A stretch of 64,000 nt of DNA from Bernardetia sp. (GTDB lineage: Bacteria > Bacteroidota > Bacteroidia > Cytophagales > Bernardetiaceae), in the NCBI GenBank assembly GCA_020630575.1, contig JAHDBD010000005.1, positions 178,656 through 242,655 on the forward strand, read 5' to 3'. Positions 35,351 to 45,056 of the stretch are shown here, one piece after another (position 1 is the stretch's first letter; every line of letters begins with the position of its first letter). Position numbers and translations under genes: made by a program. Under the pieces are notes generated by a model, which was not told the DNA's origin, searched no databases, and saw only the letters and a program-made list of their open reading frames with translations.

Positions 35351-35670
35351 AAAAATAAAAAATGTGAAATTAAATAACGTTGATAAGATGTGGATTGACT
35401 TTTTGTTTTGTCGTTTGATATAAGCAATTTATAGAAAAGCTAAACAAAAATGAGAAAAATACAAGTCTTGATTCTAGATTCTTATTAAAAAAATGTTATT
35501 TTAGTTAAAAATAAAAAATTAATTTCTAGTTATATCAAAAAACATTTCACAACGTACAAACGTATCTAAAATAATTTGTATCTTTGTAGTAATAGAAATG
35601 AGTTTTTGTTTTATAAACATCTATCAAAAATCGATATTCATTCTATTATTTACAACTTACCTATTTGCTA
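35351..35670. other. Divergent promoter region, about 320 bases without a gene
   Basis: It separates meaB (minus) from the CHASE2 gene (plus) and is AT-rich, with no open frame worth reporting. The only motif is a TATCTTTG box at 35579-35586. Confidence 0.45.
35579..35586 (+). promoter_or_regulatory. Putative Bacteroidota -7 box (TATCTTTG)
   Basis: Fits TAnnTTTG; 84 bases before the CHASE2 gene ATG. The same box occurs before the purF-type gene at 41316. Confidence 0.45.
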
Positions 35671-36888
35671 ATGCGTTTTTTACGAAAAATCTTCAATATT
35701 GCTACAATTACAGGAACAATCGCCATTTTTGCGTTTATGCTTCTGCTTCAAACAGTAGCTGTAAATTTTGATTTCCTCAATATTTTCGAACAGACGATTA
35801 ATAACTTCAAAATCTCTGATGTTTATTTTTCTCAAATTAGAGATAATGAGAAGATAGAAATAGATACAAATATAGTTATTGTAAATATTGGTTATTTACC
35901 TAGAGCAGGATTAGGAGCGCAAATAGAAGTTATTTCAAGATATAAACCGAAAATAATTGGACTAGATGCTCTTTTGACAGGAGCAAGAAAGCCTGAGCAA
36001 GATTCTACTTTAGAAGCCTTTTTAAAAATTGCAAGCGAAAGATGTCCTATTGTTTTTGCTTCAAAACTAGAAAAGCCAAACGAAGAAAATAAAAGTTTTG
36101 ATAGTTTAGGACTTCCTCACCAACCATTTCAAAAGTATATACAAACAGGTTATGTAAATGTTGTTACAGATGAAGATACAAAGTTTGAAACAGCTCGTAT
36201 TGTTTCTCCAAAAGAAAAAGTAAAAGATTCAACAATTTATAGTTTTGCAACCAAACTCATACAACTTTCTTATCCTGATAAAGCCGAAAAACTTTTGGAA
36301 AGAAATAATGAAGTAGAAACGATTTATTATCGTGGAAATTGGCAAAAGTTTATGGTCATTGACCCAATGGATGTTTTAGATGAAAATTTTGATCCTTCTT
36401 TCTTTAAAGACAAAATTGTAATTATGGGCTATATGGGTTCTACTTTCATACAAGATGATGGGGTGGAGGATAGGTATTACACACCACTGAATGCACGACC
36501 TGTGGGAAGAGCTGCAACAGATATGTACGGAATTATGATTCATGCAAATATGCTTTCGATGATTTTACACGAAAATTACATTGATGTAATTCCTTCTTAT
36601 TTAGCGATTATTATTTCTGTTTTGATGTGTTTTTTTAACGTTGTATTGTTTACCTATATCTATTTTCATAGAAAATTAGGGACTTGGTATGATGTTATCA
36701 CAAAAGGTGTTCAGCTTGTAGAAGTTATCATCTTTGTATTTATTTTTATCTGGACATTGGCTACTTATAATCTTATGTTAGAAATAACTGTAGGGGTTTT
36801 GGCAGTGGTTTTATCTGGAGATGTGTTAGAAGTATTTTTAGCTATATTGGCTAATATGTATCCTAAATCTACTCGTGCCTATGAATAA
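35671..36888 (+). CDS. CHASE2 sensor-domain membrane protein without output domain
   Basis: A 405-residue protein: one N-terminal membrane helix (about 9-31), a large extracytoplasmic CHASE2 domain (about 45-300; note IVIVNIG and the IVIMGYMGST and DRYYTPLN blocks) and three C-terminal membrane helices (about 305-390). There is no kinase, cyclase or phosphatase domain after the membrane part, so any signal must go to another protein. I chose ATG at 35671 over the TTG at 35665. The next gene encodes a periplasmic protein and may be its partner. Confidence 0.8.
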   Translation: MRFLRKIFNIATITGTIAIFAFMLLLQTVAVNFDFLNIFEQTINNFKISDVYFSQIRDNEKIEIDTNIVIVNIGYLPRAGLGAQIEVISRYKPKIIGLDALLTGARKPEQDSTLEAFLKIASERCPIVFASKLEKPNEENKSFDSLGLPHQPFQKYIQTGYVNVVTDEDTKFETARIVSPKEKVKDSTIYSFATKLIQLSYPDKAEKLLERNNEVETIYYRGNWQKFMVIDPMDVLDENFDPSFFKDKIVIMGYMGSTFIQDDGVEDRYYTPLNARPVGRAATDMYGIMIHANMLSMILHENYIDVIPSYLAIIISVLMCFFNVVLFTYIYFHRKLGTWYDVITKGVQLVEVIIFVFIFIWTLATYNLMLEITVGVLAVVLSGDVLEVFLAILANMYPKSTRAYE

Positions 36889-37253
36889 AAAATAAGTAAA
36901 AAATAAGAAAGGTAAAGCCTTAATTTTGAACAAGTTAGAACTAAAAATAACTAGAATCTGTATCCAGTAATAAAAATAGAAAACTAGGATAAAAATTACA
37001 GATTTTTACATCTTTTTATCAAGTTTTTACGTAAAACAGGTATATAATTATTTTTTGTTCAATTTTTGTAGAAGAATGTTTAAAATTTATCTGACAACCT
37101 TCTATCAAAAAAACAGTTATACTTAACAAAGCACATACTGAAAAACAAGTTTGAATAAACCACGTCTTTCGAAACTATTCAAAACTATATTAAATTTAAA
37201 GTATTCAAAAAATACGATTAATCAAATACTTATCTCAATTAAATTTTAAAACT
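36889..37253. other. Gene-free spacer of 365 bases
   Basis: AT-rich, with no open frame worth reporting. It could hold the promoter of the gene at 37254 (an ATTTTTTG-rich stretch near 37050), but I cannot point to a good box. Confidence 0.35.
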
Positions 37254-38219
37254 ATGAAAACAAAATCACTATTTCTAGTAGCTCTTATGTTACTTATCGG
37301 TGGAACAACAATGGCACAAAATTATGCCTTTCGTGTTTTGACTGCAAAAGGAAACAATACAGCTTCTAAAAACGCAATCCGTGTAGGCTCTAAACTGAAT
37401 GATACTGACGTTATCGTTATGGAAGAAGGTGGATATTTAGGTCTTTTACATACCAATGGACAAACGGTTGAGCTTCGCACAAAAGGAACATATAAAGTAA
37501 ACGAACTTGCAAGTAACCTGAAAGCAAGTAATAATTCTAGTCTTACTTCTCGTTATGCAAACTATGTAGTTTCTGAACTTACTTCTTCTGCTGAAGAAGC
37601 TAGTGGTGAAAATCGTTATAAGCACATGGGAAAAACAGGTGCTGTAGAGCGTACTGCTCTAATGAAAGTTACAATTCTTCAAGAAAGTAAGGTAAACCTG
37701 CTAGGTGATAAGCTAGAAATTGAATGGTTTGTTTACGAAGATTTGGCTAAAGTTAGTCCTAAGGATGTAAGAGAATACCGTGTTGTTATTACTGATTTAC
37801 GTAACAATGAACTTTATTCAGAAGTAACTAAAGAAACTTCTTATGTAATTGATTTTTCTCGTCCTGAATTGAAAGACCAAACTGCTATTCTCTACAGAGT
37901 AGAAGTTGCTGATGAAGATAAAAAAGATCAATCAATTAAGTCTCGTGACCAAGTTATCAAGAAGGAAAATAATAGCGATGCGAAGAAAGAAATTCGTGAA
38001 CAGTTAGACCAAATTGGTGATGATACTGCTCTAGGACACCTTATCAAAGCTCAATACTTGGAAGAAACGGGTTATTATGCAGAAGCTGCAATGGCTTATA
38101 AAGCTGCAATGGCTTTAGCTCCTGAAGTAGAAACATACAAAATTTTGTATGACAGTTTCACAGAACGTAATGAGATGAGTGAAAAAGCTATTTTAGGAAA
38201 AACATCTCTAAATGACTAA
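37254..38219 (+). CDS. Exported protein of unknown function, next to CHASE2
   Basis: A 321-residue protein with a signal peptide (cleavage near TTMAQ-N, residue 22). The N-terminal part (about 23-120) has alternating strands (AFRVLTAKGNNTA, VGSKLNDTDVIVMEEGGYLGLLHTNGQTVELR) like the FecR/DUF928-type beta domains; the C-terminal part (about 250-310) is helical and TPR-like (ALGHLIKAQYLEETGYYAEA). In other bacteria CHASE2 genes sit with FecR-type and tetratricopeptide proteins, so a joint role with the upstream CHASE2 protein is likely but unproved. Confidence 0.65.
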   Translation: MKTKSLFLVALMLLIGGTTMAQNYAFRVLTAKGNNTASKNAIRVGSKLNDTDVIVMEEGGYLGLLHTNGQTVELRTKGTYKVNELASNLKASNNSSLTSRYANYVVSELTSSAEEASGENRYKHMGKTGAVERTALMKVTILQESKVNLLGDKLEIEWFVYEDLAKVSPKDVREYRVVITDLRNNELYSEVTKETSYVIDFSRPELKDQTAILYRVEVADEDKKDQSIKSRDQVIKKENNSDAKKEIREQLDQIGDDTALGHLIKAQYLEETGYYAEAAMAYKAAMALAPEVETYKILYDSFTERNEMSEKAILGKTSLND

Positions 38220-38251
38220 TATTTGTATTCAGTATTAGAAATTTATATACC

Positions 38252-38288
38252 AAAAAAGGTCTTTACGATTGAGTAAAGACCTTTTTTT
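38252..38288. terminator. Bidirectional terminator
   Basis: AAAAAAGGTCTTTAC/GTAAAGACCTTTTTTT stem. It lies between the plus gene ending at 38219 and the minus peptidase ending at 38312. Confidence 0.85.
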
Positions 38289-38311
38289 GTTTGTATAAAC
38301 TTAAGTAAACT

Positions 38312-40240
38312 CTATTTTACTTCCCATTTTTCCCAAGCCTTCAAGAGTTGGATTTGTTTTTCGTTTTTGTCTTGAGCTTCTTCAAAACCAAAATCTTGTT
38401 CTTGTTCTACAAATACAGGTTTAGATTTTAAAAGACATTTTTTCATTTTATTTTTCTTGCCTTTCTTTCTATTTACCAAAATCTTCATTACCTCGTCTTC
38501 TTTGTAACTTGCTTCTGAAATCAAAGTTAAGAAATTAGTAGCATCTACTTTTTGGCTATTTACTTCTAAAATAACATCGCCTTCTTCAAACATTTTCCCA
38601 AAATCATTTGCTCCTTCTAAACTAAGAACACTCACTTCTTTTGTTTGTGGATCGACAACTAAACCAATATTTCCAAAGTTAAATACTTCTTCTGTACCTT
38701 CACCAGTCGTATTGATTCCAATAGTTTTTAGATATTTAGTGTAAGGTAATTCTTTGCTTCCCTCTACATAATCAGCAAAAAAAGTGCGAATTTCAGGATA
38801 AGTAATCTCAGTAATTACATCAAAAAGTTTATCATCTTCAAAAGGTTGTTCTGTACCATATTTTTTAGATAAATCTTGCATTAAGTTCATCAACCCATAT
38901 TTTCCATCAGATAATTCTCTCAAGCGAACATCTAACATCCAGCCAATTAAAGCACCTTTCTCATAGACATTTCCATATTCATCAGCATATTCATCTAAGC
39001 AGCCCAAACTCATTTCTGTAAAAGGAATATCAGAATAATTATTGGCTTCACTTACTTTATCACGCATTTTGTCCAAAAATTCTTCTAAAGGAATAAGTCC
39101 TTGTTGTAACAAAACATGGTTTGCAAAATATTCAGTAACTCCTTCGTAAAGCCATAAATGTTTTGACATTTTTGGGTTGATAAAATCAAAATAATGAATT
39201 TGTTCTGAGTGAATAGAAAGAGGAGTCAGAATATGAAAAAATTCGTGAGCTGCAATTTCTACAACTGTGTTTGCAAGACGAGAAGCTGGCATATTAGGCA
39301 GAAAATAGAGCGAAGAATACGAATGCTCTAAAGCTCCATACGAACCCGAATTGCTAAAACCATCAAAAATATAGATTAAGAACGCATACTTTTTGATAGG
39401 CAATGTTCCACCTAAATAATTTTTTTGTGCTTCTAATGATTTCTGCACTTCTTTAGCTACTTCTTTAGCTTTTACCGTTCCTTTTTCGTGAAAAACAGAA
39501 ACCAAAATTTCAGCTCCTCCTACCTCAAAAGTAACTGTATCAGGAACAGAATATAACATCGGAGAATCTGCCAAAAGATGATAATCTGAAATTAAATAAA
39601 GGTCATTTTTATTTGTAGAGTTGATAGACACTAAAGGTGTAGAGCCATAAAATTTTTCAGGTTTGATAACATCTATCAAGAAAGAGTTACGTTTTAATCC
39701 TTCCAAATAACCAAAAAAACCGTGTGTATTGATTACAAAAACCTCATCTTCAATATCTGTTCCCCCTGGTTCGAATACTTTGTTTTTTTCTTGTGAGTCA
39801 AAAGTATCATCTACTAAATATGTGATTTTATAGATGTTTTTAGCAGGAAAACGCCATTCATTTTCAGTAGGATGAGTAAAGCCGATTTCATTGCCTTCTT
39901 TATCAAATACTTTAAAATCGCTCAAAAATCGTCCAAAATCATAAATATGATATGTGCCAGGAACAATTTTGGGCATAAAAAAAGAAATAGAATCTTCTTT
40001 TGGAGGGTCTGTAGGTTCGACAGCAGGACGGAACTTATCTAAGTTTGTAATTAAAAGTTCGACAGGAACTTTGTCATTTTTTACTTTTGTGAGGTCAAGT
40101 TGGTACGAATATACTATTTCTAAAGGATCGTAGAGTTGAACATCGAATGTTGTTCCTTGCTGTGCAAAGGTGGACTGAGCAGAAAAGCCAAATATACAAA
40201 GTAAAAAGATAAATTTAGAACTAAATGAAAAAATATTCAT
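38312..40240 (-). CDS. M61-family metallopeptidase with PDZ domain
   Basis: A 642-residue glycyl-aminopeptidase-like M61 protein. A signal peptide (about 1-27) is followed by the beta-rich N-terminal part, the zinc site HEFFH at about 332-336 with the third ligand Glu in LWLYEGVTEYFANHV, and a C-terminal PDZ-type domain (about 525-610, IGLVVDPQTKEVSVLSL and VILEVNSQKVDA). It would act in the periplasm on peptides with N-terminal glycine or alanine; the exact substrate is unknown. Single gene. Confidence 0.9.
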   Translation of the reverse strand: MNIFSFSSKFIFLLCIFGFSAQSTFAQQGTTFDVQLYDPLEIVYSYQLDLTKVKNDKVPVELLITNLDKFRPAVEPTDPPKEDSISFFMPKIVPGTYHIYDFGRFLSDFKVFDKEGNEIGFTHPTENEWRFPAKNIYKITYLVDDTFDSQEKNKVFEPGGTDIEDEVFVINTHGFFGYLEGLKRNSFLIDVIKPEKFYGSTPLVSINSTNKNDLYLISDYHLLADSPMLYSVPDTVTFEVGGAEILVSVFHEKGTVKAKEVAKEVQKSLEAQKNYLGGTLPIKKYAFLIYIFDGFSNSGSYGALEHSYSSLYFLPNMPASRLANTVVEIAAHEFFHILTPLSIHSEQIHYFDFINPKMSKHLWLYEGVTEYFANHVLLQQGLIPLEEFLDKMRDKVSEANNYSDIPFTEMSLGCLDEYADEYGNVYEKGALIGWMLDVRLRELSDGKYGLMNLMQDLSKKYGTEQPFEDDKLFDVITEITYPEIRTFFADYVEGSKELPYTKYLKTIGINTTGEGTEEVFNFGNIGLVVDPQTKEVSVLSLEGANDFGKMFEEGDVILEVNSQKVDATNFLTLISEASYKEDEVMKILVNRKKGKKNKMKKCLLKSKPVFVEQEQDFGFEEAQDKNEKQIQLLKAWEKWEVK

Positions 40241-40354
40241 AAGATAAAATTAAGAGAGTAAAAATATAAAAGAAATGATTTTTAAATAAAAATTCATGTA
40301 TATATAAGTAGCAATTTGAATGACAAGTAAAGATTTTACAAGGTTCTGTTTTGA

Positions 40355-40738
40355 TTATTTATGATTTTTAGAATAAAACTGTATTTCCAAAATGTAACCT
40401 GTCATTGCTCCAAATGTATAACTGATTATATCATTCCATTGAAAATTATTTCCTAAAATCAATCTACTCGCTTTATAACTTCTAATAAAATTAATCCAAT
40501 CTGCTTGATAGAGTTGTAGAAATTCGATGCCACAACAAAACAAAAGAGTAAGTATAAAAATTTTGTAAGATTGAGCTTTTATAAATAGAAATCCAAAAAT
40601 TAAGAAAAATAAAACAGCATAAAGATAATCTCCAAAATAGTCAGTTATAAAACTAGAAATAAATTCAGTTCTAGAAACCAAGCCAATTGTAATAGTAACT
40701 ACAATTGATAAGAAATAAATTTTTCGGTTTCTTGTCAT
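40355..40738 (-). CDS. DUF2809 membrane protein
   Basis: A 127-residue protein with four hydrophobic segments. The motifs DYLYAVLFFLI, CGIEFLQLYQADWINFIR and LGNNFQWNDIISYTFGAMTGY are the DUF2809 signature (VanZ-like small membrane proteins). Function unknown. Single gene, divergent from the thioesterase gene at 40857. Confidence 0.8.
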   Translation of the reverse strand: MTRNRKIYFLSIVVTITIGLVSRTEFISSFITDYFGDYLYAVLFFLIFGFLFIKAQSYKIFILTLLFCCGIEFLQLYQADWINFIRSYKASRLILGNNFQWNDIISYTFGAMTGYILEIQFYSKNHK

Positions 40739-40856
40739 TTTTAATAGGTTAAAATTTATAAATCAAAATTACTTCAAATTATTCTAAACTATTTCAATAA
40801 ATTTGAATTTTAAAGCAAAGTAAATTATTATTTTTAAATCAAAACCAAATCATAAA

Positions 40857-41282
40857 ATGAGCATCAAAGTAAAACCAGTAGAACAAATCAATGAAGGACA
40901 AAAAAATACAATGGTTAGTTTTTTAGGTATTGAAATTACAGATGTTACAGAAACATCAATCAGTGGAAAAATGCCTGTTGATGAGCGTCATATACAAATT
41001 ATGGGTGTTCTGCACGGTGGAGGTTCTGTTGTTCTTGCCGAAACATTGGGAAGTATTGCTGCCAACATGAGCGTTGATACAGAAAAATATGCTTGTATGG
41101 GATTAGAAATAAATGCAAATCATATCCGACCTGTTCCAAAGGGAAAATGGGTATATGGAACAGCAACAGCTCTTCATGTAGGAAAAAAAACACACGTTTG
41201 GGAAATCAAAATGACCAATGAAGAAGGCAAACTGACTTGTATCAGTAGAATAACTATGGCTGTTGTTGAGCGTTTTCATTAA
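40857..41282 (+). CDS. Hotdog-fold acyl-CoA thioesterase (PaaI/MenI type)
   Basis: A 141-residue hotdog thioesterase. The active-site block VLHGGGSVVLAETLGS (about 51-66) has the catalytic Glu on the long helix, as in the 1,4-dihydroxy-2-naphthoyl-CoA (MenI) and PaaI thioesterases. INANHIRPVPKG is the second substrate-binding block. It probably hydrolyses an acyl-CoA such as that of menaquinone synthesis or phenylacetate degradation; which one cannot be told. Single gene. Confidence 0.88.
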   Translation: MSIKVKPVEQINEGQKNTMVSFLGIEITDVTETSISGKMPVDERHIQIMGVLHGGGSVVLAETLGSIAANMSVDTEKYACMGLEINANHIRPVPKGKWVYGTATALHVGKKTHVWEIKMTNEEGKLTCISRITMAVVERFH

Positions 41283-41315
41283 GGTTTTTTTTAAGACTTT
41301 TAGTGATTTTATGGC

Positions 41316-41323
41316 TATCTTTG
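41316..41323 (+). promoter_or_regulatory. Putative Bacteroidota -7 box (TATCTTTG)
   Basis: Fits TAnnTTTG; 67 bases before the ATG of the amidophosphoribosyltransferase gene, followed by TATAATAATTG. Confidence 0.45.
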
Positions 41324-41390
41324 TATAATAATTGAACTATTAATCGAATTCAGAATACATAATTCATTCCCACCTTTTCTTTCTTCTATT

Positions 41391-43364
41391 ATGAGCGAAT
41401 CTCTCAAACATGAATGTGGAGTAGCATTCTTACGCCTTCGAAAACCACTTGGATATTATATAGAAAAATATGGAACACCTGCATACCCAGTCAATAAAAT
41501 GTTTTTATTGATGGAAAAACAACACAACCGAGGACAAGACGGGGCAGGACTAGCGAGCATCAAAATTGATATGAAAAAAGGACATCAATATATTGATAGA
41601 CTTCGTTCGATAGAAGAACAACCCATTAATCATATCTTTAGTAAAGTAGGTAAAAAATTTACTAAGGCTCAAAAAGAAGGTAAAAAATATTACAATGCGA
41701 AATGGGTAAAAGAAAATGTTCCCTTTGCAGGTGAGTTATTTATAGGTCATTTGCGTTATGCAACTTATGGCGCAAATGATGTTCGTTTTTGTCACCCTCT
41801 TTTGAGAAGTAGCAACTGGAGAAGCCGAAACCTACTTTTAGCAGGAAATTTTAATATGACAAATGCCGAAGAATTATTTAATCATTTGGCACAATTAGGA
41901 CAATTTCCACAAGAACAAGGTGATACAATAACAGCCTTAGAAAAAATTGGGCATTTTTTGGATAGAGAAAATCAACATTATTATGCTCAATATCAGCAAG
42001 AAGAAAGAGCAAAATTAGCTTTTGATGTAAGTCTGAATGGAAAAAATGATAACCAAAACTATGAAACTCATGAGCAAAATCAAACGCTTACAAATGAAGA
42101 AATCATAGAAAAAGTAGAAAAAAATATTGATTGGAAAAAAATATTAGAGCGTTCTTGCAACGATTTTGATGGTGGATATGTCATGGTAGGGATGGCAGGT
42201 CATGGAGATGCTTTTGTGGCTCGTGACCCTGCAAGTATTCGTCCAGCTTATTATTACATCAATGATGAAATTATTGTAGCTGCTTCTGAAAAACCTGCAA
42301 TCAAAACAGCTTTTAATTGTGAGTATTCGGAAATACAAGAGCTTGAAGGAGGTCATGCATTGGTTGTAGACAAAGAAGCAAATTATGAAATAATCAAGTT
42401 TCAAGAACCACTACCGAAAAAGTCGTGTAGTTTTGAAAGAATTTATTTTTCAAGAGGAACAGATCCAGAGATTTATAACGAACGAAAAATGTTAGGTCGT
42501 CAGTTGCATCATCAAGTTTTGGAAGCAATTGATTACGATTTAGAAAATTCTATTTTTTCTTATATTCCTAATACTGCCGAAACTGCGTTTTTGGGTTTGG
42601 TAAAAGGAGTAGAAAAACATTTGATAGCACAGCGAGAAAAAACATTAAATACTGATGAATCTTTGTCACAGGAAGAGTTAGTAAAAATTATGTCCTTCCG
42701 TCCTAGAGTTGAAAAACTGGTAATTAAAGATTCTAAAATGCGAACTTTCATTACTGGAGATGCTCAAAGAGATGATATGGTAGCACATGTTTATGACACC
42801 ACCTATGAGATTGTCAGAAAAGGAATCGATACGCTTGTTGTCATTGATGATTCGATTGTTAGAGGAACAACATTGGAAAAAAGTATCTTGACGATGTTGG
42901 ATAAATTAGAACCTAAGAAAATTGTTATTGTTTCCTCTGCTCCTCAAATTCGTTTTCCTGACTGTTATGGAATTGATATGTCTAGGCAACACGAATTTGT
43001 TGTTTTTCGTGCATTATTGGCTCTCTTGGAACAACATCACTTAAAATATATGCTTGACGATGTTTATGAAAAATGTTTGAAATCAAAGAAATTACCTTTA
43101 GAAAAAGTAGTTAATCATGTCAAAGAATTATATGATATGTTTGAGTACGAACAAGTTTCGGATAAGGTAGCCGAAATTATTTCAAAGAATATCAAAGCAG
43201 AAGTGAAAGTAGTCTATCAAACAGTAGAAAATTTACATAAAGCCTGTCCAAATCATTCTGGAGATTGGTATTTTACAGGAAATTATCCTACACAAGGAGG
43301 AAATAGAGTAGCTAATCAAGCCTTTATTAACTTCATGGAAGGAAAGAAAACAAGAGCTTATTAA
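41391..43364 (+). CDS. purF: Amidophosphoribosyltransferase, long PurF type
   Basis: A 657-residue glutamine-PRPP amidotransferase, the first step of purine synthesis. The class-II amidotransferase Cys is at residue 9 (HECGVAF); in well-known PurF proteins it becomes residue 1, so an 8-residue propeptide or retained leader is implied. NRGQDGAGLAS, RYATYG and the PRPP loop VVIDDSIVRGTTLEKS (about 482-497) are intact. The protein is about 150 residues longer than usual, with inserts near residues 60-110 and 190-240. It may be a lineage-specific paralogue rather than the sole PurF. Confidence 0.88.
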   Translation: MSESLKHECGVAFLRLRKPLGYYIEKYGTPAYPVNKMFLLMEKQHNRGQDGAGLASIKIDMKKGHQYIDRLRSIEEQPINHIFSKVGKKFTKAQKEGKKYYNAKWVKENVPFAGELFIGHLRYATYGANDVRFCHPLLRSSNWRSRNLLLAGNFNMTNAEELFNHLAQLGQFPQEQGDTITALEKIGHFLDRENQHYYAQYQQEERAKLAFDVSLNGKNDNQNYETHEQNQTLTNEEIIEKVEKNIDWKKILERSCNDFDGGYVMVGMAGHGDAFVARDPASIRPAYYYINDEIIVAASEKPAIKTAFNCEYSEIQELEGGHALVVDKEANYEIIKFQEPLPKKSCSFERIYFSRGTDPEIYNERKMLGRQLHHQVLEAIDYDLENSIFSYIPNTAETAFLGLVKGVEKHLIAQREKTLNTDESLSQEELVKIMSFRPRVEKLVIKDSKMRTFITGDAQRDDMVAHVYDTTYEIVRKGIDTLVVIDDSIVRGTTLEKSILTMLDKLEPKKIVIVSSAPQIRFPDCYGIDMSRQHEFVVFRALLALLEQHHLKYMLDDVYEKCLKSKKLPLEKVVNHVKELYDMFEYEQVSDKVAEIISKNIKAEVKVVYQTVENLHKACPNHSGDWYFTGNYPTQGGNRVANQAFINFMEGKKTRAY

Positions 43365-43370
43365 AAAAAG

Positions 43371-43403
43371 AAACCTATAAGGTTTTGAAAGCCTTATAGG
43401 TTT
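43371..43403. terminator. Hairpin after the purF-type gene
   Basis: AAACCTATAAGG/CCTTATAGGTTT arms with a 9-base loop; a third AAACCTATA unit follows at 43413. There is no T run, so it may attenuate or act as a repeat rather than terminate. Confidence 0.55.
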
Positions 43404-43427
43404 GAATATCTAAAACCTATAAAAAAA

Positions 43428-44060
43428 ATGAAAAAAATAATTTTAGCTATTGCATTGTCATTTTTCTGTTCCGTTTCTTTTGCACAAGTAGAAGGCGTAG
43501 AAGTAGAAAAACCAAAAGAAGAAAAAAAGCAAGAGAAAAAGGAAGAAAGTAAAGATGATGACGATGATGAGGAAAAAATGAAGCTTATCGATCGTTTCTA
43601 CTTTGGTGGAAACTTAGGAGCTAGTTTTGGAACAATTACCAATATAAATATAGCTCCAATGATAGGGTATAGATTGACACCAAGGTTTTCAGTAGGTGTC
43701 GGAGGAACATATCAATATTGGAGTGACAAACGTTTTACACCTACTTATACACAGAGTATTTATGGAGGAAGTGTATTTTCTCGTTATATGATTGCAGAAG
43801 ACTTTTTGGGTGCAGGCAATTTGTTTGCTCATGCAGAATATGAAACACTATTTGCAAAACAACCTTACCAAGATCCAAACACAGGAATAATTTCAGAAAG
43901 AACAAAATCTTTTCCTTCTTTTTTAATTGGTGGTGGCTTGGCTATTCCGATAGGTAGTCGCTCGGCTTTTACTATTTCAGCATTATATAATCCTTTTTAT
44001 GATGAATTTAATTCTTTATATGCTAGTCCTTTACAGATTCGTGTAGGAGGCTTTTTCTAA
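43428..44060 (+). CDS. Outer-membrane beta-barrel protein with charged linker
   Basis: A 210-residue protein with a signal peptide (cleavage near SFAQ-V, residue 19), then a low-complexity linker of Lys, Glu and Asp (KEEKKQEKKEE and DDDDDEE, about 25-50) and a barrel with strands such as FYFGGNLGASFG, IAPMIGYRLTPRFSVGVG and QIRVGGFF at the very end (terminal Phe, as in many outer-membrane proteins). The linker would face the periplasm. It overlaps nothing; the ChaN-like gene starts four bases later and is probably cotranscribed. Confidence 0.7.
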   Translation: MKKIILAIALSFFCSVSFAQVEGVEVEKPKEEKKQEKKEESKDDDDDEEKMKLIDRFYFGGNLGASFGTITNINIAPMIGYRLTPRFSVGVGGTYQYWSDKRFTPTYTQSIYGGSVFSRYMIAEDFLGAGNLFAHAEYETLFAKQPYQDPNTGIISERTKSFPSFLIGGGLAIPIGSRSAFTISALYNPFYDEFNSLYASPLQIRVGGFF

Positions 44061-44064
44061 ACAA

Positions 44065-45024
44065 ATGAATATTCAGAGTTACATGAAAAAATACGCTTTT
44101 TTATTTTTAGGAGCATTATTTTTTATGGCTTTCCAAACTGATAAACCAGCCTATCAAATTTTTGATAAGGAAGGAAAAAAATCTTCTTATAAAGCTATTT
44201 TAGAAAAAGCACAAGAAGTTGATATTGTTCTTTTTGGAGAAAGCCATAATAATCCTATTGTTCACTGGCTACAAATTGAATTAACAAAAGATTTATATAA
44301 AAATATATCTGAAAGTCAAAGTGAATCAAAAAATAAAAAGAAATCTAAAAATAATTTACTTTTAGGCGCAGAAATGTTTGAAGCTGATAATCAAACTATT
44401 TTAGATGAATATCTAAATGACATTATCACAGAAAAAAACTTTGAAGCTGAAGCTAGATTATGGAATAATTATAAAACAGATTATAAACCTTTGATAGAAT
44501 TTGCAAAAGAAAATAATCTTGTGTTTGTGGCTACAAATATTCCACGTCGGTATGCATCTTTGGTTTCTAAGAAGGGTTTGGCTAGTTTGGATTCTCTTTC
44601 AGAAGAGGCAAAACGCTTTATGATGCCTTTGCCTGTTGAAGTGGATTTGAAATTACCTGCTTACGCAAATATGCTCAAAATGATGGGAGTTCATTCGACT
44701 GATGATGGAAAAGTAAACGAAAGTGTTGCAAATTTTGCCTATGCACAAGCCGTAAAAGATGCAACAATGGCATATCGTATTAATGAATATTATAAAAGAG
44801 AAGCTAAAAATGTAGAAAATACAAATTCTGTTTTTCTACATTTTAATGGTTCTTATCATTCTGATAACTACGAAAGTATTGTTTATTATCTCAAAAAATA
44901 CAATCCAAGTTTGAAAATAATGACCATTACATCAACTGATCAAAAAGAATTGGATTCTTTAGAAAAAACAGGAGTAGCTGATTTTGCGATTGTTACGCCT
45001 CTTTCTATGACTAAGACATATTAG
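44065..45024 (+). CDS. ChaN-family (haem-binding-uptake type) lipoprotein-like protein
   Basis: A 319-residue exported protein of the ChaN/PF04187 family. The signature VDIVLFGESHNNPIVHWLQIEL (His and Asn of the metal or haem-binding cleft, about 57-78) is present, then LLGAEMFEADNQ and FVATNIPRRYASLVS. In Campylobacter the family binds haem dimers; elsewhere the role is open. It starts four bases after the barrel gene, so the two are likely a unit: a barrel plus a periplasmic partner. The start at 44083 (MKKYAFLF) is an alternative. Confidence 0.82.
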   Translation: MNIQSYMKKYAFLFLGALFFMAFQTDKPAYQIFDKEGKKSSYKAILEKAQEVDIVLFGESHNNPIVHWLQIELTKDLYKNISESQSESKNKKKSKNNLLLGAEMFEADNQTILDEYLNDIITEKNFEAEARLWNNYKTDYKPLIEFAKENNLVFVATNIPRRYASLVSKKGLASLDSLSEEAKRFMMPLPVEVDLKLPAYANMLKMMGVHSTDDGKVNESVANFAYAQAVKDATMAYRINEYYKREAKNVENTNSVFLHFNGSYHSDNYESIVYYLKKYNPSLKIMTITSTDQKELDSLEKTGVADFAIVTPLSMTKTY

Positions 45025-45056
45025 AGTAATTAATTTATAGTAATCTATTTTTTCTT

